Assembly: GCA_001295865.1 (NCBI GenBank)
Contig: LJHW01000044.1
Location: 1-64,000 of the forward strand
Direction: 5' to 3'
From: a beta proteobacterium AAP65
GTDB taxonomy: Bacteria > Pseudomonadota > Gammaproteobacteria > Burkholderiales > Burkholderiaceae_C
Length of the DNA stretch: 64,000 nt
Made by a program: the position numbers and the translations under genes. The notes beneath the pieces were generated by a model. It was not told the DNA's origin. It saw only the letters and a list, made by a program, of their open reading frames with translations, and searched no databases. Every line of letters begins with the position of its first letter. The stretch's first letter is position 1. Shown here piece by piece: positions 7,890-16,586 of this stretch.

Positions 7890-9698
7890 ATGTTCTTCCT
7901 GAAAGACCTCCCCGTCCTCGTGCTGGGCCTGGGCGACAGCGGCCTGGCCATGGCGCGCTGGTGCGCGCGCTGCGGCGCGAACGTGACGGTGTGGGATTCG
8001 CGCGAGCAGACCGCGGGCGATGCCGCGCTGGCCAGCGATGGGCCGGCCGTGCAGCGCCTGCGCGGCGAGCTGCTGCCTGCGTTACTGAGCGGCGTGCACC
8101 TCGTGCTGAAGAGCCCGGGCCTGGCGCCCGGCGATGCGCGTGTGGCGCCTTTGATCGACGAAGCGCGCGCCATCGGCATCGCGGTGCTGGGCGAACTCGA
8201 TCTCTTCGCGCGTGCGCTCGCCGACCTGAAGGCCGCCTGGGGCTATGCGCCCAAGCTGCTGGCCATCACCGGCACCAACGGCAAGACCACCACCACCGCC
8301 ATGACCGCGCTGCTGGTGGCGCGCGCCGGCCGGCGTGTGGCCATGGCCGGCAACATCGGCCCGACGCTGCTGGGCACGTTGAGCGAGCAGCTCGTCGAAC
8401 TCCCCGAGGCGCCTGTTGAGGTGGTCGAAGCCGAAGAGGTCGTCGCAGCCGAACCCGTCGAAGCCGCAGAGGCCACCGCCGTTGCGGCTGAGCCTGAGGC
8501 CGACTCGCTGCCCGAAACAGCGCCCGAGACCCCGGCCGCCGCACTGCCCGACGACGACGTGCCCGTGGCCGAGGTGCTGCCCCAACTGCTGCCATCCACC
8601 CCGCCCGAACCCGAACCCGGCCCGGCCGACGCGCTGCCGCAGGTGTGGGTGGTGGAGCTCAGCAGCTTCCAGCTCGAAGGCGGCGGCACCGGCGTGCGCG
8701 GCTTCGAGCCCGCAGCCGCCACGGTGTTGAACCTCACGCAAGACCACCTGGATTGGCACGGCAGCATGGCCGCCTACAGCGCCGCCAAGGCGCGCGTGTT
8801 CGGCCAGCAGGCGGTGATGGTGATCAACCGCGACGATCCGCTGGTCGAGGCCCTGGTGCCGCAGCCGGTGGTGCCGGCCAAGGGCAAGGGCAAGCTCGCG
8901 CCGAAACCGAAGCCGGTGCTCCGCGATGTCTGCCGCTTCGGGCTGGATGCCCCGCAGCGCCCGGGCGATTTCGGACTCGTCGAAGAAAACGGCATGGCCT
9001 GGCTGGTGCGCGCGCTGCCGTCTGAAGAAGGCCTCAAGCGCAAGAAGGGCGAGCTCGAAGAGATCCACCTGCAGCGCCTGATGCCGGCCGATGCGCTGCG
9101 CGTGCGCGGCCGCCACAACGCCGCCAACGCGCTGGCCGCGCTGGCGCTGGCCACGGCCATCGGCTGCCCGCTGGCGCCCATGCTGCACGGCCTGCGTGAA
9201 TACACCGGCGAGCCGCACCGCGTGGAGTTCATCGCGCGCGTGCCGGTGGACGGCGACCAGGGCAGCGGTGAGGTCGAAGCCTTCGACGACAGCAAGGGCA
9301 CCAACGTCGGCGCCACCGTGGCTGCGCTCAACGGCCTGGGTGCCGACAAGGCGCCGGGCCAGTTGGTCGTCATCCTCGGCGGCGATGGCAAGGGCCAAGA
9401 CTTCACGCCGCTGCGGGCACCGCTGGCGCAGCACGCACGCGCCGTGGCCACGCTGGGCCGCGACGCCGCTGCCATCGAAGAAGCGCTGCTGGGCCACCTC
9501 GGCCCCGTGCCGCTGCAGCGGCATGAGACGCTGGAAGCCGCCGTGGCCTGGTGCTTCGAGCGGGCCCAGCCGGGTGACGCCGTGCTGCTGAGCCCGGCCT
9601 GCGCCAGCCTGGACATGTTCCGCAACTACGCGCACCGCGCCGAGGTCTTCGTGGCCGCGGTGCAGGCGCTGGCGGCCGAGCGCGGGGCTTTGCTGTGA
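7890..9698 (+). CDS. murD: UDP-MurNAc-L-Ala:D-Glu ligase MurD with large insertions
   Basis: A Mur ligase that adds D-glutamate to UDP-MurNAc-L-Ala. Recognisable parts are the N-terminal Rossmann start VLGLGDSGLAMARW, the ATP loop GTNGKTTTT (128-136), GNIGPTLL, VVELSSFQLE (254-263), LTQDHLDWHGSM and RGRHNAANALAA. At 602 residues it is over 100 longer than usual MurD. Most of the excess is an acidic Glu/Ala/Pro-rich segment at about residues 167-250, between GNIGPTLL and VVELSSFQ. A second, basic Lys/Pro-rich insertion lies at about 327-343. Both insertions are in frame and all core motifs are intact, so the enzyme is probably active. It overlaps ftsW by 4 nt. Confidence 0.94.
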   Translation: MFFLKDLPVLVLGLGDSGLAMARWCARCGANVTVWDSREQTAGDAALASDGPAVQRLRGELLPALLSGVHLVLKSPGLAPGDARVAPLIDEARAIGIAVLGELDLFARALADLKAAWGYAPKLLAITGTNGKTTTTAMTALLVARAGRRVAMAGNIGPTLLGTLSEQLVELPEAPVEVVEAEEVVAAEPVEAAEATAVAAEPEADSLPETAPETPAAALPDDDVPVAEVLPQLLPSTPPEPEPGPADALPQVWVVELSSFQLEGGGTGVRGFEPAAATVLNLTQDHLDWHGSMAAYSAAKARVFGQQAVMVINRDDPLVEALVPQPVVPAKGKGKLAPKPKPVLRDVCRFGLDAPQRPGDFGLVEENGMAWLVRALPSEEGLKRKKGELEEIHLQRLMPADALRVRGRHNAANALAALALATAIGCPLAPMLHGLREYTGEPHRVEFIARVPVDGDQGSGEVEAFDDSKGTNVGATVAALNGLGADKAPGQLVVILGGDGKGQDFTPLRAPLAQHARAVATLGRDAAAIEEALLGHLGPVPLQRHETLEAAVAWCFERAQPGDAVLLSPACASLDMFRNYAHRAEVFVAAVQALAAERGALL

Positions 9699-10948
9699 AC
9701 ACGATGACGGCCACCTTCGCCGCCGTCAAAGGCTGGTTCGCCCCGCGCGGCGACGGCACAGGCGCGCTGCCCGTGCGCGACAGCATCCACGTCGGCGGCG
9801 ACCGCCCGGTGCGCCTGATGGCCTTCGACCAGACCCTGGTGGCGGTGGTCTTCGCGCTCATCGCTCTGGGCGTGGTGATGGTCTATTCGGCCAGCGTGGC
9901 GCTGCCTGACAACCCCAAGTTCGCCAACTACACGCAGACCTTCTTCCTGCGCCGGCACGTGGTGTCGCTGTGCATCGCGTGTTTCGCCGCGCTGGTGGTG
10001 GTGCAGGTGCCGATGAGCGTTTGGGAGAAGCAGGCGCCCGTCATCTTCCTCATCGCGCTGATCCTGCTCGTCATCGTGCTGGTGCCCTTCATCGGCAAGG
10101 TGGTGAACTTCTCGCGCCGCTGGATCCCGCTGGGCTTCATGAACTTCCAGCCGAGTGAACTCGCCAAGCTGGCGATTGCGCTCTACGCCGCCAACTACAT
10201 GGTGCGGCGCATGGACGCGCGCGAGAACTTCTTCCGCGCCGTCACGCCCATGGTGGTGGCCGTGGCCTTCGTCGGTGTGCTGCTGATGCGCCAGCCCGAC
10301 ATGGGCGCTTTCATCGTCATCGCCACCATCGCGCTGGGCATCCTCTTCCTGGGCGGCGTCAACGCGCGCATGTTCTTCCTGATGGCGGCGGTGATCATCG
10401 CCACCGTCTCGCTCTACCTCTACTTCGACGACCTGCGGCGCGAGCGCATCCTGGCCTACCTGGACCCCTGGAACCCGCTGTACGCGCAGGGCAAGGGCTA
10501 CCAGCTGACGCACAGCCTGATTGCCATGGGCCGCGGCGAGATCTTCGGTCAGGGCCTGGGGGCGAGCGTCGAGAAGTTGCACTACCTGCCCGAGGCGCAC
10601 ACCGATTTCCTGCTCGCCGTCATCGGCGAAGAGCTGGGTTTTGTCGGTGTGGCCACGGTCATCCTGATGTTCTTCTGGATGACGCGGCGCATCTTCCACA
10701 TCGGCCGCCAGGCCATCGCGCTGGACCGCGTGTTCGCCGGCCTGATGTGCCAGGGCATCGGCATCTGGATGGGTTTCCAGGCCTTCATCAACATGGGCGT
10801 GAACCTGGGCGTGCTCCCGACCAAGGGCCTCACATTGCCGCTGATGAGCTACGGCGGCAGTGCCATCCTGATGAACATGGTGGCGCTGGCGATGGTGCTG
10901 CGCGTGGACATCGAGAACCGTGCGCTGATGCGGGGTGGCCGCGCATGA
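9695..10948 (+). CDS. ftsW: Septal peptidoglycan glycosyltransferase FtsW
   Basis: A 417-residue SEDS-family polytopic membrane protein that polymerises lipid II at the septum together with FtsI. After about 45 cytoplasmic residues come roughly ten membrane segments. SEDS signatures include RRWIPLGFMNFQPSELAK, YQLTHSLIAMGRGEIFGQGLG, AHTDFLLAVIGEELGFVG and the final PLMSYGGSAIL. GTG 9695 overlaps the murD stop; an ATG 9 nt later is possible. Confidence 0.96.
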   Translation: MNTMTATFAAVKGWFAPRGDGTGALPVRDSIHVGGDRPVRLMAFDQTLVAVVFALIALGVVMVYSASVALPDNPKFANYTQTFFLRRHVVSLCIACFAALVVVQVPMSVWEKQAPVIFLIALILLVIVLVPFIGKVVNFSRRWIPLGFMNFQPSELAKLAIALYAANYMVRRMDARENFFRAVTPMVVAVAFVGVLLMRQPDMGAFIVIATIALGILFLGGVNARMFFLMAAVIIATVSLYLYFDDLRRERILAYLDPWNPLYAQGKGYQLTHSLIAMGRGEIFGQGLGASVEKLHYLPEAHTDFLLAVIGEELGFVGVATVILMFFWMTRRIFHIGRQAIALDRVFAGLMCQGIGIWMGFQAFINMGVNLGVLPTKGLTLPLMSYGGSAILMNMVALAMVLRVDIENRALMRGGRA

Positions 10949-12033
10949 GCCACCTCGTCGTCATGGCCGCGGGTACCGGCGGGCACATCATCCCCGGGCT
11001 GGCGATTGCGCGCGAGATGCAAAGCCGCGGCTGGACGGTCAGCTGGCTGGGCACCTCGCACGGCATGGAGAACAAGCTCGTCCCGCCGTCGGGTTTGGCG
11101 ATGGACACCATCACCTTCAGCGGCCTGCGCGGCAAGGGCCTGCTGCACACCGCCACGGGCGGGCTGCGGCTGCTCAAGGCCTTCTTCGACTGCTTCGGCA
11201 TCCTGCGCCGCCGCGGTGCGAACGCGGTGCTGGGCATGGGCGGTTATGTGTGTTTCCCGGGCGGGCTGATGGCCAGCCTGCTGAACAAGCCGCTGGTACT
11301 GGTGAACGCCGACGCCTCGCTGCTGCTCAGCAACCGCAGCCTGCTGCCCGTGGCCGACCGTGTGGCCTTCGGCTTCAGCGGACCGGCGGTGCAGGGCGTG
11401 AAAAACGCGGTGGTGACGGGCAACGCCGTGCGCGCCGAGATCGAAGCCCTGCCCGCACCCGCCGCGCGCTGGGCCGGCCGCAACGGCCCGCTGCGCCTGC
11501 TGGTGGTGGGCGGCAGCCTGGGCGCGCAGGTGCTCAACCGCACGCTGCCCGCAGCGCTGGCGCTGCTGCCGGCCGAGCAGCGGCCGCAGGTGGTGCACCA
11601 GACCGGTACGGCGCAAGAGGCCGAAGTGCGCGCCGCCTACGCGCAGCACGGCGTGCCCGCCGAGGTGCGTCCCTTCATCGACGACATGCCGGCGCAACTG
11701 GCCGTCTGCGATGTGATGGTGTGCCGCGCCGGCGCGGTGACCGTGAGCGAGCTTTGCGCGGCCGGCGTGCCGGCAGTGCTGGTGCCGCTGATCGCCAGCA
11801 CCACCGCCCATCAACGCGACAACGCCACGTGGATGGCTGGGCAGGGCGCGGCCGTGCACCTGCCGCAAGCCGAGCTGAGCCCGCAGGTACTGGCCGACAC
11901 GTTGCGCGGCCTCTCGCGCGAAGGCCTGCTGGCCATGGCCGAGAAGGCCCGGTCCCTCGCCCAGCCGCGCGCCGCTGCGCGCGTGGCCGACGAGATCGAA
12001 GCGCTGGTGAAGAAGCCGGGAGCGCGCGCATGA
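10945..12033 (+). CDS. murG: Lipid II synthase MurG
   Basis: A 362-residue peripheral membrane glycosyltransferase (GT28) that transfers GlcNAc to lipid I. The N-terminal AAGTGGHIIPGLAIA loop, GGSLGAQVLNRTLP and the C-terminal UDP-GlcNAc-binding stretch CRAGAVTVSELCAAGVPAVL identify it. The start ATG overlaps the ftsW stop, and the end overlaps murC by 4 nt, continuing the chain of coupled dcw genes. Confidence 0.96.
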   Translation: MSHLVVMAAGTGGHIIPGLAIAREMQSRGWTVSWLGTSHGMENKLVPPSGLAMDTITFSGLRGKGLLHTATGGLRLLKAFFDCFGILRRRGANAVLGMGGYVCFPGGLMASLLNKPLVLVNADASLLLSNRSLLPVADRVAFGFSGPAVQGVKNAVVTGNAVRAEIEALPAPAARWAGRNGPLRLLVVGGSLGAQVLNRTLPAALALLPAEQRPQVVHQTGTAQEAEVRAAYAQHGVPAEVRPFIDDMPAQLAVCDVMVCRAGAVTVSELCAAGVPAVLVPLIASTTAHQRDNATWMAGQGAAVHLPQAELSPQVLADTLRGLSREGLLAMAEKARSLAQPRAAARVADEIEALVKKPGARA

Positions 12034-13412
12034 AGCACGCGTTGAAGCACATCCACTTCGTCGGCATCGGCGGCGCCGGCATGAGCGCCATCGCCGAAGT
12101 GCTGCACCAGCAGGGCTACCGCGTCAGCGGCTCCGACCAAGCCGAGAGCAGCGTCACTCGCCGCCTGGCGGCGATGGGCGTGCAGGTGCACATCGGCCAC
12201 GCCGCGGCGCACATCGCCGGCGCGCAGGCCGTCGTCACCAGCACGGCCGTGAAGGCCGACAACCCCGAGGTGCTGGCCGCGCGTGCCGCCCGCGTGCCCG
12301 TGGTGCCGCGCGCCGTGCTGCTGGCCGAGCTGATGCGCCTCAAGCAGGGCATCGCCATCGCCGGCACGCACGGCAAGACCACCACCACCTCGCTCACCGC
12401 CAGCGTGCTGGCCGAAGGCGGGCTGGACCCCAGCTTCGTCATCGGCGGGCAGCTGCTGGCGGCGGGCGCCAACTCGAAACTCGGCACGGGCGAGTTCATC
12501 GTCGTCGAGGCCGACGAAAGCGACGCCAGCTTCCTCTTCCTGAACCCCGTGATCAGCGTCGTCACCAACATCGACGCCGACCACATGGAGACCTACGGCC
12601 ACAGCCTGGAGCGGTTGCACACGGCCTTTGTCGACTTCCTGCACCGCCTGCCCTTCTACGGCCGCGCCGTGCTGTGCAGCGACGATGCCGGCGTGCGCAA
12701 CATCCTGCCGCGCCTGCAGCGCCCGGTGCTCACCTATGGCACCGAGGAAGGCGCGGAGCTGCGGGCCGTGAACGTACAAGCGCTGGCCGGCGGCCAGATG
12801 GCCTTCACCGCGCAACAGGCCGGCCATGCCGACCTGGCCGTGACGTTGAACCTCGCCGGCCTGCACAACGTGCGCAACGCGTTGGCGGCCATTGCCGTGG
12901 CGCGTGAACTGGAAGTGGCTGACGCGCCCATTGCCGCTGCACTGGCCCAGTTCGCCGGCGTGGGCCGCCGTTTCCAGCGCCATGGCGAGCTGCCCACCGC
13001 CGACGGTGGCCGCGCGCTGCTGATCGACGACTACGGGCACCACCCGGTGGAGATGGCCGCGGTGCTGGCCGCCGCACGCGGCGCCTTCCCGGGTCGCCGC
13101 CTGGTGCTGGCCTTCCAGCCGCACCGCCACACCCGCACGCGCGACTGTTTTGCTGATTTCGCCACCGTGCTGCAGGGCTTCGACGCCGTGCTGCTGACCG
13201 ACATCTACGCCGCTGGCGAAGCGCCCATCCCCGGCATCAGCAGCCAGTCGCTGGCTGCGTCGGTGCCGCGTGCGCAGAGCATCGGCGACATCACCGCACT
13301 GCCGGCCGCGCTGCGCGCCGCGCTGCGCGGCGGCGACGTGCTCATCACCATGGGCGCCGGCTCCATCGGCGGCCTGCCGCGACAACTGATGCAAGAGGGG
13401 GCCGCAGCATGA
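12030..13412 (+). CDS. murC: UDP-MurNAc:L-alanine ligase MurC
   Basis: A 460-residue cytoplasmic ligase adding the first residue, L-alanine, to UDP-MurNAc. It begins with the nucleotide-binding HFVGIGGAGMSAIAEVL, carries the ATP loop GTHGKTTTT (112-120), VVEADESDASFL and the late DDYGHHPVEM motif. Length and order are as expected for MurC. ATG 12030 overlaps murG and the stop overlaps ddl by 4 nt. Confidence 0.97.
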   Translation: MKHALKHIHFVGIGGAGMSAIAEVLHQQGYRVSGSDQAESSVTRRLAAMGVQVHIGHAAAHIAGAQAVVTSTAVKADNPEVLAARAARVPVVPRAVLLAELMRLKQGIAIAGTHGKTTTTSLTASVLAEGGLDPSFVIGGQLLAAGANSKLGTGEFIVVEADESDASFLFLNPVISVVTNIDADHMETYGHSLERLHTAFVDFLHRLPFYGRAVLCSDDAGVRNILPRLQRPVLTYGTEEGAELRAVNVQALAGGQMAFTAQQAGHADLAVTLNLAGLHNVRNALAAIAVARELEVADAPIAAALAQFAGVGRRFQRHGELPTADGGRALLIDDYGHHPVEMAAVLAAARGAFPGRRLVLAFQPHRHTRTRDCFADFATVLQGFDAVLLTDIYAAGEAPIPGISSQSLAASVPRAQSIGDITALPAALRAALRGGDVLITMGAGSIGGLPRQLMQEGAAA

Positions 13413-14383
13413 AGGCCGAGATCCAATCCCTGGGCAAGGTCGCAGTCCTGATGGGCGGCCGCAGCGCCGAACGCGAGGTCTCGCTGATGTCGGGCGGCGG
13501 CGTGCTGGCCGCGCTGTGCAGTCAAGGTGTCGACGCCCACGCCTTCGACCCCGCCGAGCGCGAGCTGAGCGAACTCAAGCGCGAAGGTTTCCAGCGGGTG
13601 TTCATCGCGCTGCACGGCCGCCACGGCGAAGACGGCACGGTGCAAGGCGCGCTGGAGCTGCTGGGCATCCCCTACACCGGCAGCGGCGTGATGGCCAGCG
13701 CCATCGCCATGGACAAGGTGATGACCAAGCGCGTGTGGGTGGCCGAGGGCCTGCCCACGCCGCGCTGGCAATGGCTGGCGCCCGAGCGCCAGGCGCGCGA
13801 AGACGTGATGGCCGTGCCCGATGCCATCGGCCTGCCGCTGATCGTGAAGCCGCCGCGTGAAGGCAGCAGCATCGGCATCAGCAAGGTCAGCGGCTACAGC
13901 CAGATGCAGGACGCCGTGAGCCTGGCCGCCCAGTACGACCCCGACGTGCTCTGCGAAGAGTTCATCGAGGGCATCGAGCTCACCTGCCCGGTGCTGGGCG
14001 AGGGCCCGAGCGCCCGCGCGCTGCCGGTCATCGCCATCGAGGCGCCGGAAGGCAAGTACGACTTCCAGAACAAGTACTACACCGACGTGGTGCAGTACCG
14101 CGTGCCCAGCGGCCTGGCGCCCGAAGAAGAGGCCGAAGTGCAGCGCCTCACGCTGGCCGCCTACCGCACCCTGGGCTGCCGCGGCTGGGGCCGCGCCGAC
14201 CTGATGCTGCGCGCGCGCGACCGCAAGCCTTTCCTGCTGGAGATGAACACCAGCCCGGGCATGACCGGCCACTCGCTGGTGCCGATGTCGGCGCGCGCCG
14301 CGGGCATCAGCTACGAACAGCTCTGCGTGCAGCTGCTGCAGGCGGCCGCGCTGGACACGCCGGCCAAGCCCGCCCAGGCCTGA
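13409..14383 (+). CDS. ddlB: D-alanine:D-alanine ligase
   Basis: A 324-residue ATP-grasp ligase that makes the D-Ala-D-Ala dipeptide used by MurF. Visible motifs are VLMGGRSAEREVSLMSG near the start, LHGRHGEDGTVQGALELLGIPYTGSG, the ATP-grasp lysine segment PLIVKPPREGSSIGI and EMNTSPGMTGHSLVP near the end. Located between murC and ftsQ, as for DdlB in other proteobacterial dcw clusters. Confidence 0.96.
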   Translation: MKAEIQSLGKVAVLMGGRSAEREVSLMSGGGVLAALCSQGVDAHAFDPAERELSELKREGFQRVFIALHGRHGEDGTVQGALELLGIPYTGSGVMASAIAMDKVMTKRVWVAEGLPTPRWQWLAPERQAREDVMAVPDAIGLPLIVKPPREGSSIGISKVSGYSQMQDAVSLAAQYDPDVLCEEFIEGIELTCPVLGEGPSARALPVIAIEAPEGKYDFQNKYYTDVVQYRVPSGLAPEEEAEVQRLTLAAYRTLGCRGWGRADLMLRARDRKPFLLEMNTSPGMTGHSLVPMSARAAGISYEQLCVQLLQAAALDTPAKPAQA

Positions 14384-14394
14384 CGCCAGAAACC

Positions 14395-15243
14395 ATGCCG
14401 CGCAGCGCCACCCTCCGTCACCCCACCGCCGCCGCCCCGCTGGCGCTGCCGGTGGACGTGCGCCTGATGAACGGGCTGGCCAGCGTCATCTTCGTGTTGG
14501 CCGCGTTGGGCGCGGTGGCCGCGGGCGTGCTGTGGCTGGTGCGCAGCCCGTTTTTCCCCATCCGCGCCATCCAGCTCGATGGCGACCTGCAGCGCAACAG
14601 CGTGCCCACCATCCGCGCCAACGCCGCGCCGCAGCTGGCCGGCAACTTCTTCAGCGCCGACCTGCAGGCCGGGCGCGAGGCTTTCGAAGCCGTGCCCTGG
14701 GTGCGCCGCGCGGTGGTGCGGCGTGTCTGGCCCGACGTGCTGGCCGTGAACCTGGAAGAACACCGCGCCGCGGCGCTGTGGGAAGGGCAGGGCGGCGAAG
14801 AAGGCAGTGGTGCCGAGCGCTTGGTCAACAGCCACGGCGAGGTCTTCGAGGCCAACGTCGGCGATGTGGAAGACGACAGCCTGCCCGTGCTGGCCGGCCC
14901 CGAAGGCAGCGCCGCGGCCATGCTGGCGCTGCTGCGCCGCGTGCAGCCCACGCTGGCGCGGCTGGAGATGAACGTGGTGCGCGTGCAGCTCAGCGGCCGC
15001 GGCAGCTGGCGCATGGAGCTCGACAGCGGCGCCGCGCTGGAACTGGGCCGCGGCAGCGAAGAAGAACTCGTGGCGCGCAGCGAACGTTTCGTGCGCACCT
15101 ACACGCAAGTGGCCGCGCGCTGGCAGCAGCCGCTGGAATACGCCGACCTGCGCCACGCCGACGGTTATGCCGTGCGCTTGCGCGGCGTCAGCACCACCCC
15201 GCCCAAAGGCTCATCGCCTCCTGGCGCGGTTAAGAACAACTAG
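14395..15243 (+). CDS. ftsQ: Cell division protein FtsQ
   Basis: A 282-residue bitopic protein of the FtsQLB complex. A basic cytoplasmic N-terminus of about 27 residues is followed by one membrane segment (about 30-50), a POTRA domain starting at FFPIRAIQLDGDLQRNSV, the conserved VPWVRRAVVRRVWPDVL motif, and the beta-rich FtsQ domain. It follows ddl after 11 nt and precedes ftsA by 10 nt. Confidence 0.94.
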   Translation: MPRSATLRHPTAAAPLALPVDVRLMNGLASVIFVLAALGAVAAGVLWLVRSPFFPIRAIQLDGDLQRNSVPTIRANAAPQLAGNFFSADLQAGREAFEAVPWVRRAVVRRVWPDVLAVNLEEHRAAALWEGQGGEEGSGAERLVNSHGEVFEANVGDVEDDSLPVLAGPEGSAAAMLALLRRVQPTLARLEMNVVRVQLSGRGSWRMELDSGAALELGRGSEEELVARSERFVRTYTQVAARWQQPLEYADLRHADGYAVRLRGVSTTPPKGSSPPGAVKNN

Positions 15244-15253
15244 AGGACAGCAC

Positions 15254-16486
15254 ATGGCCAAGGAATTCAAGGACATGGTGTTCGCCCTGGACATCGGCAC
15301 CGCCAAGGTGATGGTCGTCGCAGCCGAGGTGCTGCCCGGCGGCGAGCTGCGCGTGGCCGGCCTGGGCGTGGCACCCACGCACGGCCTGAAGCGCGGCGTG
15401 GTCGTCAACATCGACGCCACCGTGCAGAGCATCCAGCAGGCGCTGAAAGAGGCCGAGATGATGGCCGCCTGCAAGATCACCAGCGTCTACACCGGCATCA
15501 CCGGCAGCCACATCCGCGGGCAGAACAGCACCGGCATGGTGATCGTGCGCGACAACCGCGAGGTCACGCCCACCGACGTGGCGCGTGTGGTCGAGACCGC
15601 CAAGGCCATCAGCATCCCGAACGACCAGCGCCTGCTGCTGGTGGAGCCGCAAGAGTTCGTGATCGACGGGCACGAGGTCAAAGAGCCCATCGGCATGAGC
15701 GGCAGCCGGCTCGAGGTGAAGGTGCACATCGTCACCGGCGCTCAAAGTGCCGCCGAGAACATCCTGAAGTGCGTGCGCCGCTGCGGCCTGGAGGTGGAGC
15801 GCCTGGTGCTGAACCCCAGCGCCAGCGCTGCAGCCGTGCTGACCGACGACGAAAAATCTTTAGGCGTGGCCGTGGTCGACATCGGCGCCGGCACCACCGA
15901 CGTGCAGATCTACACCGACGGCAGCGTGCGCCACACGGCCGTCATCCCCATCGCCGGCGACCTCATCACCAGCGACATCGCGATGGCGCTGCGCACGCCG
16001 ACGAAAGACGCGGAAGAGATCAAGGTCGAGCACGGTGCAGCCAAGCAGCTGCTGGCCGACCCCGGCGACCAGATCGAGGTGCCGGGCCTGGGCGACCGTG
16101 CCCCGCGGCTGCTCTCACGCCAGGCGCTGGCTGGCGTGATCGAGCCGCGCGTGGAAGAGATCTTCAGCCTGGTGCACCAGGTCATCCGCGAAAGCGGCTA
16201 CGAAGAACTGCTCAGCAGCGGCATCGTCATCACCGGCGGCAGCGCCGTGATGCCGGGCATGGTGGAGCTGGGCGAAGACATCTTCCTGAAGCCCGTGCGC
16301 AAGGGCCTGCCGCAGTACCACGGCGCGCTCTTCGACATGGTGGCCAACCCGCGCAGCGCCACCGTGATGGGCTTGTTGGAAGAAGCCCGCGTGGCACGCG
16401 CACGCGGCTTCAAGGCGGCGGCACAGGCCGGCTCGGTGAAGAACCTGGTCGGCCGCGCCAAAGATTGGTTTCTCGGGAATTTCTAG
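15254..16486 (+). CDS. ftsA: Cell division protein FtsA
   Basis: A 410-residue actin-like ATPase that tethers FtsZ filaments to the membrane. The phosphate-1 loop VFALDIGTAKVMV, the SHIRGQNSTGMV stretch of the 1C domain, the phosphate-2 loop VVDIGAGTTDVQIY, ITGGSAVMPGM and a C-terminal amphipathic end (LVGRAKDWFLGNF) that serves as membrane anchor are visible. ATG 15254 is preceded by AGAGGAC at 15242-15248. Confidence 0.96.
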   Translation: MAKEFKDMVFALDIGTAKVMVVAAEVLPGGELRVAGLGVAPTHGLKRGVVVNIDATVQSIQQALKEAEMMAACKITSVYTGITGSHIRGQNSTGMVIVRDNREVTPTDVARVVETAKAISIPNDQRLLLVEPQEFVIDGHEVKEPIGMSGSRLEVKVHIVTGAQSAAENILKCVRRCGLEVERLVLNPSASAAAVLTDDEKSLGVAVVDIGAGTTDVQIYTDGSVRHTAVIPIAGDLITSDIAMALRTPTKDAEEIKVEHGAAKQLLADPGDQIEVPGLGDRAPRLLSRQALAGVIEPRVEEIFSLVHQVIRESGYEELLSSGIVITGGSAVMPGMVELGEDIFLKPVRKGLPQYHGALFDMVANPRSATVMGLLEEARVARARGFKAAAQAGSVKNLVGRAKDWFLGNF

Positions 16487-16586
16487 GAGGGGTGCATGCA
16501 TGACACGGCATAGATCGGCGAACCCACAGCACCTCGTTTTCGCAACGCAACGGCAACTGCAACTCACTCAAAGCTAGGAGGCTCAC

